Positions 24,883 to 31,696 of a stretch of DNA of 64,000 nucleotides are shown in pieces (within the stretch, counting starts at the first letter, position 1; each line of letters begins with the position of its first letter). A program made the translations under genes and the position numbers. The notes beneath the pieces were generated by a model. The model had not been told where the DNA came from. It saw only the letters and a list, made by a program, of their open reading frames with translations, and searched no databases. The stretch spans positions 310,001 to 374,000 of the forward strand of contig NZ_JALDNB010000003.1 of assembly GCF_022699665.1 (NCBI RefSeq). The letters are read 5' to 3'. This DNA comes from Chryseobacterium aahli (GTDB lineage Bacteria > Bacteroidota > Bacteroidia > Flavobacteriales > Weeksellaceae).

Positions 24883-25566
24883 ATGGATTTTAAAAAACTA
24901 TTAACCAAATATAACGACAAAAACCCATCAGAAAATTTTGTTGCTATTGCTACAAAAATTTATGATAGAAAAGCGTATCATGCTGGAATTATTATACGAT
25001 ATAAAAATAAAGATTATCTACATCATTATCCAGGTGGAAATCAAAGCCCTTTAGTTGAGGAGGATTTTGATGGTAATGATTGGTATATTTATAAATCAGC
25101 AGATTTTGTAAGTGATAACGAATATGAAGTAGCTTCTTTTCTTCAATATTGTAGAAGAGTCTGTAAAAATAGTACGATTAGCTATGGATATTTTACAGAT
25201 GGTTCTAAGTATGATCAACAAGGAAAATTTGTTAGTAAAAATGAGCTTCCAGAAATTGGAACATGTGTTGGATTTTGTATTAATACATTAACAGGTGCAA
25301 TCCTTGATATTAAAGACAATATGTTTGAACTTGATGATTGGGATGATTCTGAAATTCCTAAATTTTATGATACAAAATTTAGAGAAGATATTAAGGATAA
25401 ATATCCTGATTTGGATTGGGATTTATATAATGTTTTTAGAAAAAGAATTACACCAATTGAATACTTGTGTTCATCGTTTTTTGATAGTTTTCCAATACGA
25501 AAAGATGAAATTTCTGATATAATTATTCCTGTACAAGCAGTTATTGATCAAAAATTTGCTTCATAA
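24883..25566 (+). CDS. Permuted NlpC/P60-like (LRAT-type) papain-fold protein
   Basis: 227 residues. The order of catalytic-looking motifs is His first (residues 33-39, AYHAGIIIRY) and Cys later (about residue 128, GTCVGFCINTLTG), as in circularly permuted NlpC/P60 or LRAT-like enzymes (YiiX/YaeF type), which hydrolyse or transfer acyl/peptide groups. The remainder is acidic (DDWDDSEIPKF). No signal peptide, so it acts in the cytoplasm, unlike wall hydrolases. It shares an operon with the 314-residue gene and ends in a strong terminator. Confidence 0.55.
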   Translation: MDFKKLLTKYNDKNPSENFVAIATKIYDRKAYHAGIIIRYKNKDYLHHYPGGNQSPLVEEDFDGNDWYIYKSADFVSDNEYEVASFLQYCRRVCKNSTISYGYFTDGSKYDQQGKFVSKNELPEIGTCVGFCINTLTGAILDIKDNMFELDDWDDSEIPKFYDTKFREDIKDKYPDLDWDLYNVFRKRITPIEYLCSSFFDSFPIRKDEISDIIIPVQAVIDQKFAS

Positions 25567-25570
25567 ATTA

Positions 25571-25594
25571 AAGGGGCTTTTGCCCCATTTTTTT
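25571..25594 (+). terminator. Rho-independent terminator
   Basis: GGGGC-TTTT-GCCCC stem-loop followed by A and seven T, directly after the NlpC/P60-like gene and abutting the transposase stop. Confidence 0.9.
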
Positions 25595-26549
25595 ATGCTA
25601 TCAGTTCCTCATAACTTAGCCTATCATTAGCATTTAGTATTGCAAGATTAAATCTATCACCTTCGGTAAATTGTTTGGTATTGTATCTAAAAGAAAACTC
25701 GTCACAATATTTCTGTAAATGTTTTGGGCTTGTTGAATGATAAATTCCAAGAATTCCACGTTTTAATAAACTCCAAAAACCTTCAATACTATTGGTATGA
25801 TATTTATCTTTTACGAATTGTCCGTTGTTATGTGGAATCTTTTTGTGATTGTAAGCTCTATGCAAACTTGAATAACCAACCCAACCATCACTAACTACAA
25901 TAGAACCTTCTTTAACCATATTTTTAATAACAGTTGTAAGGGTTTTACCTTTTGTGTTTGGGATAATTTCAGTTGTAACAATTCCGTTGCTTAAAAGACC
26001 AAATACTACAGTTTTTGTTTTAGTGCTTCTACCTTGAGTTTTTTCTTTCCTTCGTTCTTTTGGCTTTTTCATATTTTTCCCACCTACAAATGTTTCATCA
26101 ACTTGAGTAACACCGTCAAATTTTTCAATGTTTTTAACTCTGAATGAATGTCTTATTCGGTTCAACATAAACCAAGCAGTTTTTTGAGTTACTGCAATGT
26201 CTTTAGATAATTGAACACTACTAATGCCTTTTTTGTGTGATGAAAATATGTAGATAGCTAAAAACCATTTCTTGAAAGCAATATGAGTTCCTTCGAACAT
26301 GGTTCCTATTCTAACTGTAAATCTTTCTCTGCAATCTTTACATTTATATAAACCATTGAAGCGACCTGACTGTTTTAGTTTGTAATGATTCTCTCTAACA
26401 CTTCCACAATGTGGACAAACTGGTTCTCCATTCCAACGCAATTCTTCAATATATTCTCTGCATTTTTGTTCGGTATCTAAGACCTCTATCATTTTTATTA
26501 GAGAATTGAATTCAGTGTTCTTAGTTATTGATTTTGAGTACCTTAACAT
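25593..26549 (-). CDS. IS1595-family transposase (ISXO2-like)
   Basis: 318 residues from ATG 26549 (TTG 26603 would add 18). N-terminal zinc ribbon (VCPHCGSV ... YKCKDCRERF), a HTH segment (SVQLSKDIAVTQKTAWFMLN) and an ISXO2-like DDE domain: D in TQVDETFVGG, D in VSDGWVGY and NSIEGFWSLLKRG providing the last acidic residue. The frame is intact and catalytic residues are present. I could not find convincing terminal inverted repeats or target duplications, so the element limits are unknown. Confidence 0.92.
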   Translation of the reverse strand: MLRYSKSITKNTEFNSLIKMIEVLDTEQKCREYIEELRWNGEPVCPHCGSVRENHYKLKQSGRFNGLYKCKDCRERFTVRIGTMFEGTHIAFKKWFLAIYIFSSHKKGISSVQLSKDIAVTQKTAWFMLNRIRHSFRVKNIEKFDGVTQVDETFVGGKNMKKPKERRKEKTQGRSTKTKTVVFGLLSNGIVTTEIIPNTKGKTLTTVIKNMVKEGSIVVSDGWVGYSSLHRAYNHKKIPHNNGQFVKDKYHTNSIEGFWSLLKRGILGIYHSTSPKHLQKYCDEFSFRYNTKQFTEGDRFNLAILNANDRLSYEELIA

Positions 26550-26597
26550 TTTTATTGATATTATAAATTTATAAAAAAATTTCGAGGCTGAACAATG

Positions 26598-26628
26598 CTG
26601 CAAAACTTATTTTTAGATAGTTTTGCAG
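26598..26628 (-). promoter_or_regulatory. Hairpin upstream of the transposase gene
   Basis: 10-bp stem CTGCAAAACT / AGTTTTGCAG, 11-nt loop. On the minus strand it is followed by CAGCATTGTTCAGCCTCGAAA, resembling the segment after the 22594 hairpin. It may insulate the transposase from read-through. Confidence 0.5.
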
Positions 26629-26670
26629 CTTGTAAGCCTTTCTGAATCAGTAAGTTTGTTTAATTAAACA

Positions 26671-26940
26671 TTAAGGATTTAATAACAAATTAACTGCATA
26701 GGAAACCTTATCTATAGAAAGATTTTGATAAATAATTTGATAGAAAGGTGTTCCTTTAATCAATAAAAAGAGTGATGACAAACTTTCAATTGTTCCGAGA
26801 GTTTTAATGATTGAAAAACGTTTTGAATTGTTATTAGCATTTCCGGTGCTAAATTCAAAATTTTTTGAGGATTCTTTAATTGCAATACCTTGGTCAGATA
26901 AGGTTGTAATTTTCTTTTGATTGTTGAATTTAATCTGCAT
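26671..26940 (-). CDS. Hypothetical small protein
   Basis: 89 residues, ATG 26940. Polar N-terminal half (KFNNQKKITTLSDQG), then a hydrophobic segment (LGTIESLSSLFLLIKGTPFYQII) that is too polar for a clear membrane helix. No recognised domain. It is the last gene before the right island repeat; no promoter was identified. It could be a real island gene or a degraded one. Confidence 0.45.
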   Translation of the reverse strand: MQIKFNNQKKITTLSDQGIAIKESSKNFEFSTGNANNNSKRFSIIKTLGTIESLSSLFLLIKGTPFYQIIYQNLSIDKVSYAVNLLLNP

Positions 26941-27166
26941 AATTTAAAATTTATGTGAGATTAAATTCAACTGCTTTTGAAAAGCTGAAGATGTTAGAAT
27001 ATTAAGTTGACGCTTTTAAAAGAAAATTTTTATATTTTTGATTTACAATGTTTTATGTATTTAATTTTCTTAAAATTAAAAATATGTTATTTAAAACTAT
27101 TACATATTACAGGCTGATTTTAAATTTTAACACTTAAAAATACTGTTTTCACATATTTACATGAAA

Positions 27167-27191
27167 AAATCCAGCTATTTTAGCTGGATTT
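27167..27191 (-). terminator. Hairpin, minus-strand terminator-like
   Basis: Perfect 11-bp stem AAATCCAGCTA / TAGCTGGATTT, loop TTT; a T-run follows on the minus strand. No gene upstream on that strand is evident apart from a 23-codon ORF overlapping the right repeat. The rest of 26941-27465 (over 500 bp) holds no gene. Confidence 0.5.
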
Positions 27192-27308
27192 CAAGTGATA
27201 AAAATAACCTTTTAAAAAAGTGAAAAACTAACATCTTTAAGAATAATTAGCGTTTTTGATTAATAACTAAAGCAGTATAAATTTTGAAAATTTGATAAAT
27301 TATAAATG

Positions 27309-27345
27309 TTTGGTACATTAAAATATATAGTTATCTTAATTAAAT
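27309..27345 (-). repeat. Right copy of 37-bp perfect inverted repeat (island edge)
   Basis: Exact reverse complement of 18850-18886 (plus strand reads TTTGGTACATTAAAATATAT... to ...CTTAATTAAAT). Outside it lies the core aldo/keto reductase gene; inside lie the accessory genes. No matching target-site duplication was seen beside the two copies. Confidence 0.85.
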
Positions 27346-27465
27346 CTCCCTGAAAATATTTATTCTCTCTATCATCACTAATTAAATTTTAAGCTGAAAC
27401 CTTGACCCAAGCTTTTTTATCGTTCGTAAATTTGAGTTTGAAAAATAAAATATTAAAACAAGCGC

Positions 27466-28410
27466 ATGCAAAAGAGAAAAATTAAAAATACAGATTTAGA
27501 AGTAGCTCCAATTAATTTTGGAGGAAATGTTTTTGGCTGGACATTAGATGAAAAACAGTCATTTGACATCTTAGACCAATTTGTGGGTGGAGGTTTCAAT
27601 TTCATTGATACTGCAGATACCTATTCATGGTGGGTCAACGGAAAAGGCGGACAGTCAGAAGAAATCATTGGAAAATGGCTGAAGCAGCGCGGAAACCGAA
27701 ATGATTTGGTAATTGCTACAAAAGTAGGTTCAGAAACTAAAGAGCATGGTTTTGATATCAGTAAAAAGCATATTTTAAAATCGGTAGACGAATCTTTAGC
27801 AAGACTTCAGACAGATCATATCGATTTGTATTATACACACTTTGACGATAACAAAACTCCGGTTGAAGAAACCTTGGAAGCTTATGATGAAATCATTAAA
27901 GCCGGAAAAGTAAGATATATCGCAGCGTCTAATCTTTCTCCTGAAAGATTAAAGGCATCTTTTGAGGCCGCAGAGAAAAACAATCTTCCTAAATATGTTG
28001 TATTGCAGCCTCACTACAATTTGTTAGAAAGAGAAAAATTTGAAACCAAATATGCAGATTTAGTAAAGCAATATGACTTGAGCGTCTTCACTTACCGGTC
28101 TTTGGCAGCAGGATTTTTAACGGGAAAATACCGTACAGAAGAAGATTTGGCAAAAAGTACAAGAGGAGAAGGGGTCAGAAAATATCTGGATAAAAAAGGT
28201 CTTGAAGTATTGAAAGCTTTAGATCAGATAAGTGAAAAGCATGAGACTACCCAAGCATCTGTAGCATTAGCGTGGCTGTTGGCAAATCCGTTGGTGACTG
28301 CACCAATTGTAAGTGCAACAAGTGCATCTCAATTGAAAACTTTATTTCAGGCACCTGAATTAAAATTAAGCTCAGATGATATTGAACTTTTAAATAAAGT
28401 GAGTCAATAA
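27466..28410 (+). CDS. Aldo/keto reductase
   Basis: 314 residues, (beta/alpha)8 NADPH-dependent oxidoreductase. The catalytic tetrad is visible: Asp and Tyr in FIDTADTYSWW, Lys in VIATKVGS, His in DLYYTHFDD. C-terminal cofactor-binding segment VTAPIVSATSASQLKTLF. Closest in pattern to the YajO/Tas-like branch acting on small aldehydes or sugars; substrate unknown. It is typical core-genome sequence in contrast to the A+T-richer island to its left. Confidence 0.93.
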   Translation: MQKRKIKNTDLEVAPINFGGNVFGWTLDEKQSFDILDQFVGGGFNFIDTADTYSWWVNGKGGQSEEIIGKWLKQRGNRNDLVIATKVGSETKEHGFDISKKHILKSVDESLARLQTDHIDLYYTHFDDNKTPVEETLEAYDEIIKAGKVRYIAASNLSPERLKASFEAAEKNNLPKYVVLQPHYNLLEREKFETKYADLVKQYDLSVFTYRSLAAGFLTGKYRTEEDLAKSTRGEGVRKYLDKKGLEVLKALDQISEKHETTQASVALAWLLANPLVTAPIVSATSASQLKTLFQAPELKLSSDDIELLNKVSQ

Positions 28411-28499
28411 ATGTTTTAAACTTTTTTGTAATAAAGATCCCGGTACTGAAGTTCTATAAGTACCAAACTTTATTTGCCTCTTTTATGATCAATTAACAG

Positions 28500-28532
28500 A
28501 ATCCGTGCTTATTCGTGAGCCGGATTTTTTTA
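28500..28532 (+). terminator. Terminator downstream of the aldo/keto reductase
   Basis: Stem AATCCG / CGGATT with further partial pairing inside, then a seven-T run. Confidence 0.65.
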
Positions 28533-28584
28533 TTATGGCTAATGATCATTTTTTTAATTAAGATTTTACTGCTCTTCGATAGTT

Positions 28585-28634
28585 CTTCGGGTCTTCTTCG
28601 GAAAAAGAATCATTTTTCCGAAGAAGACCCGAAG
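28585..28634. repeat. 22-bp perfect inverted repeat with 6-nt loop
   Basis: CTTCGGGTCTTCTTCGGAAAAA (28585-28606) is exactly complementary to 28613-28634, loop GAATCA. It lies in a gene-free stretch between a terminator and the defence region. Too long for a usual terminator and lacks a T-run; it may be a miniature-element remnant or a stable RNA. Confidence 0.8.
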
Positions 28635-28797
28635 GAATGCAAAAGAATCGGTCAAAAACCAATTGATTTTTTCGGGAGTGAGTCTCAGATGAATATTCTA
28701 AAATGCCTTCGTTTAACAATCATCAAAAACAAATGATATAGCAAGAATTACAAAAGAAATTTTAGCTTGGTACTTTTACTCTAATTTTATTTTAGTT

Positions 28798-28825
28798 TCT
28801 ATCTGAAAGGATAGAGGTTTTTTTG
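28798..28825 (+). terminator. Terminator-like hairpin
   Basis: TCTATC / GATAGA stem followed by a run of seven T. No plus-strand gene is recognised just upstream; 28640-28797 is gene-free. Confidence 0.5.
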
Positions 28826-28924
28826 TGAAAAGTTTTAGATTGTACATCAGCCTCTACCAAGTATAATAAGTTTAACGTTGAAATCTCAATAACCAATTTA
28901 CAACACAGATACGGTTTCCCACAA

Positions 28925-28952
28925 TTGTGAAAATATTTTTTTGGTATATTTG
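28925..28952 (+). promoter_or_regulatory. Promoter of the former type I restriction operon
   Basis: TTG (28925-28927), 17-bp spacer, TATATTTG (28945-28952): an exact flavobacterial promoter, 26 bp before the hsdR-like ATG. It probably now drives the remnants and the ImmA/IrrE gene. Confidence 0.7.
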
Positions 28953-28978
28953 AGAGTTAAAAAACTAATTTATTATAA

Positions 28979-29178
28979 ATGTCTGCAATTTCCAGCTTTA
29001 ATTTTCTCAATGAGTATTATCCTGCATTATTTAATCAGGCAATGCTTGCGGAAAGCTTATATTATATTGATGCAAGTTCATCAATTGCTAAGACTAGATT
29101 GTTTTACGAAAAATTGATACAGTTAATTGCAGAGTTAGAGATTGAAAGCCTAAACGGTAGAAACCAATTGGAAGTTAA
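28979..29178 (+). pseudogene. hsdR 5' fragment (type I restriction subunit R)
   Basis: The first about 50 codons (MSAISSFNFLNEYYPALFNQ; SLYYIDASSSIAKTRLFYEK) match the N-terminal DUF4145-like segment that begins many HsdR proteins. Homology ends near 29140. The frame then runs briefly into sequence that in another frame encodes an HsdS tail, and stops at 29233. Only about 5% of hsdR remains, so this is a deletion product. Confidence 0.65.
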
Positions 29179-29565
29179 GAACAACAAGAAATTGTTTCCC
29201 GCGAAAGCCTATTTGCCAAAGCAGATGCCATAGAAGAAAAATACAAAAACCTAAAAGCGAAAATAGAAACTTTGCCACAGACTATTTTGCACAAAGCTTT
29301 CAAAGGCGAGCTTACAGAGCAGTTGGAGACCGATGGCGATGCAAAGGTTTTGCTGGAGGAGATTGTGGCGTTGAAGAGTGAAGGAAAAAGCGGGAAGGTT
29401 ATTTATAAAAAGTATGTTCAGCCTGATGATGAGGTTTTAAGAATTGTGGCGGAATCTGCAACGATGGACTATCTCGTACGACAGTGGAGAAAACCACTGC
29501 TTGGTACTATCAACGTTTTGAATTGTGGGTTTCTCAACAAGGTCTTGCGGCAAGAGGAACCTTAG
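29179..29565 (+). pseudogene. hsdS 3' fragment (specificity subunit C-terminus)
   Basis: From 29179 the frame encodes EQQEIVSRESLFAKADAIEE, then NLKAKIETLPQTILHKAFKG, then ELTEQLETDGDAKVLLEEI, the standard C-terminal coiled coil and tail of HsdS. It starts directly after an in-frame TAA, with the recognition domains absent. HsdS-like sequence persists to about EVLRIVAESA (29460); the last residues before the stop at 29565 are out of frame relative to the next remnant. Confidence 0.75.
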
Positions 29566-29618
29566 ATGAAACTACACTTAGAGAACTGTTCGATGCTATG
29601 AATGATGAAGACAAATAG
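29433..29618 (+). pseudogene. 3' fragment of an unknown gene coupled to the ImmA/IrrE gene
   Basis: A frame open from 29433 with protein-like content from about 29469 (LSRTTVEKTTAWYYQRFELW; GLAARGTLDETTLRELFDAM), ending TAG at 29616-29618. Its stop overlaps the ImmA/IrrE start (29602), the usual arrangement of a regulator or toxin-system partner with an ImmA-like gene. The N-terminal part is missing, so it is probably the tail of the original partner gene. Confidence 0.4.
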
Positions 29619-30201
29619 CGAAATAGAAGATATCGTAAATAGTGTTTTAACAAAATACCAAAAAAGAGGTGGAAGTTACAAGCTCTTTGACGATATAATG
29701 TTAGAAGAAGGAATCGTATTTAGAGAAATTAATAGTCTTAATAGTGATTTTGTCGGCGCACTCACTAAAGGAAATAATGGTCAGAAAAGCTATATTTTCA
29801 TTAATGGAAATATCGAGAATGCAGGTCGCAGACATTTTACTATAGCGCACGAGTTGGGTCATTATTTCTTATCGCATCAGTTAAAGGATAATTCTATTTT
29901 TTGCTCCAATACTGATATAGCAGAAGAAGGTAGCCAGATTGACCCGATTGAAAGGGAAGCCAATTATTTTGCAAGTTGCTTTTTAATGCCTGAGGAAAAA
30001 GTAAAATCTGCATTTTTGATTATCTTGGAAAATCACACAAGACAAAGAATGAAAGATTTTTTGTTAGTGAAAAATGATTACACTTTCGGAGTTTGGATAT
30101 TGATAAGAGATGAACTTACCAAGCGGTATGGCGTTTCGGAAGCTGCTTTGCGTTACCGTTTGCAGTATTTGAAATTGGCGAGGTTTGAGTTTAAAAAATA
30201 G
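29602..30201 (+). CDS. ImmA/IrrE-family metallopeptidase
   Basis: 199 residues with the zinc motif HELGH (FTIAHELGHYFLSH) and the downstream Glu in DPIEREANYFASCFLMPEE, both typical of ImmA/IrrE (COG2856) proteases that cleave XRE-type repressors. The C-terminal HTH-like part (RYGVSEAALRYRLQYL) is also usual. The complete frame contrasts with its broken upstream partner; ATG 29605 is an alternative start. It may now be orphaned or act on a distant repressor. Confidence 0.88.
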   Translation: MMKTNSEIEDIVNSVLTKYQKRGGSYKLFDDIMLEEGIVFREINSLNSDFVGALTKGNNGQKSYIFINGNIENAGRRHFTIAHELGHYFLSHQLKDNSIFCSNTDIAEEGSQIDPIEREANYFASCFLMPEEKVKSAFLIILENHTRQRMKDFLLVKNDYTFGVWILIRDELTKRYGVSEAALRYRLQYLKLARFEFKK

Positions 30202-30371
30202 ATTAGCAGAGTAATTAGAAAAGGATTTATGAGCAATGAACTTTTTTGCCAAAGTGGATTACGGTAATCGAGGCTTGATAAGGCTTTTTGCTGAACGGTT
30301 TAGGGGATAGAAGTAAAGAGGGCAAAGAAAAAAAAATATAAAAAAACTAATAAACAATTAAGAATACAAAT

Positions 30372-31652
30372 ATGAAAGAATTATTATTTGGAGATATAAA
30401 AGAATCAGATGAAGTTTTTTATGTTGGGCTTGAAAATATTGAGGAATTAAAAGATGACTATTATGAAATTGTTTTTGATGGTATTAAGAGTGATACAATA
30501 AAATTTTACAAGAAGTCATCACTTGAAGAATCGTTTGAAGAAATTAGAAGTTTTCTGTTTTCAATAGAAATTCATAAAAATAAGTACAAGGAATTTAAGG
30601 ATTTTTTTAGGCATGAAATTTTTAAAAGCAGATGGTTTTCAATAAGAGTTTCAGAAAAAGAGACTAGGTTACCAGTCAGTATTATCCAAGATACCAATGA
30701 GGATATACCTGAAAAAAAATATATTGTCTCTATAAAACAAATTAATAATCGAAACAGTATTAATAAAATTCTAAGTAAGTATTTTTCTTGGAATAATTTT
30801 GTAAAATCCAATAAGGAAGAAATATTCAACATTTTGAACTCTATATATGATAAACAGCTTCATTTTAATCATAAGTTAAATGTATATAATGTAGGACAAG
30901 GTAGTTTAACTGCAGTAACTACTCAAGATAATATTCCTATTTTTTATTTTGATCTAGGTGGAGGCTTTGCGTGGAATAAGAGTACCTATCCAGTAACGTT
31001 AAATTTATGTTTTAGTTTTGTAAATACCATTATAATTTCTCACTGGGATGGAGATCATTTAGAAACAGCTAGAAGATATTTCGCGACAAATTCAGCACAA
31101 TTGAAAGATATTACTTGGATCATTCCAGAACAAAATATAACTCCTTTATATTTTAAGTTTGCTGCTAAAATGAGAGCAACAGGTAGACTTATTTTATGGC
31201 CAAAAACTTTAACAGGCAATATCAAAACTTGGTTTGGAGAATTGATAAAATGCACAGGACCAGATAAGAATCATTCTGGTTTAGCATTAATTGTTGATTC
31301 TCCTAACAATTCTATAAAAAAGGTTTTAAATCCAGCAGATGCAGCATATAAATATATACCCTTAATTAAGAAAATTCAGTTTGACGGATTGTTGGCTACT
31401 CATCATGGAGCAAACTTTGATGACAAAAACTCTCCTCTCCCAAAATGTGTAAATGGTAATATTGTATATTCTCATGCTACAACCAAGTACGGCCATCCAA
31501 AGCCTAGCGCTGTATTAGCTTATGATAGCTGTAATTGGAATAACAAATTATTTACTCCTGATAACCACATCTCTTTTGTAACAATAGATAACAATTTGAA
31601 TATAGGGTGTGGAGGGAATTCTTGTAACTTAATAATCTCTCAAACATTTTAA
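30372..31652 (+). CDS. ComEC/Rec2-like metallo-beta-lactamase-fold protein in McrBC operon
   Basis: 426 residues. Residues 1-165 are an unrecognised alpha/beta region. Residues 168-426 form an MBL fold of the ComEC-C-terminal type: VYNVGQGSLTAV, FDLGGG, zinc motif H224-W-D226-G-D228-H229 (IIISHWDGDH), and THHGANFDD (H344/H345). No signal peptide or transmembrane segment, so a cytoplasmic hydrolase, probably a nuclease or nucleotide phosphodiesterase. It is 44 bp before mcrB with no terminator between, so likely part of the restriction system. Confidence 0.8.
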   Translation: MKELLFGDIKESDEVFYVGLENIEELKDDYYEIVFDGIKSDTIKFYKKSSLEESFEEIRSFLFSIEIHKNKYKEFKDFFRHEIFKSRWFSIRVSEKETRLPVSIIQDTNEDIPEKKYIVSIKQINNRNSINKILSKYFSWNNFVKSNKEEIFNILNSIYDKQLHFNHKLNVYNVGQGSLTAVTTQDNIPIFYFDLGGGFAWNKSTYPVTLNLCFSFVNTIIISHWDGDHLETARRYFATNSAQLKDITWIIPEQNITPLYFKFAAKMRATGRLILWPKTLTGNIKTWFGELIKCTGPDKNHSGLALIVDSPNNSIKKVLNPADAAYKYIPLIKKIQFDGLLATHHGANFDDKNSPLPKCVNGNIVYSHATTKYGHPKPSAVLAYDSCNWNNKLFTPDNHISFVTIDNNLNIGCGGNSCNLIISQTF

Positions 31653-31696
31653 ATTTAGATAAATATCTTAATAAAATTATAAAAACTAACTAAACC

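Noticed and set aside
25571..26660. Terminal inverted repeats of the IS1595-type element
   Set aside because: AAGGGGCTTTTGCCCC on one side and AAAGGCTTACAAGCTGC on the other align only weakly, and no 8-bp target duplication was found; limits were left undefined.
28515..28736. 73-codon frame through the 22-bp hairpin
   Set aside because: Coding content is dictated by the palindrome; no family resemblance.
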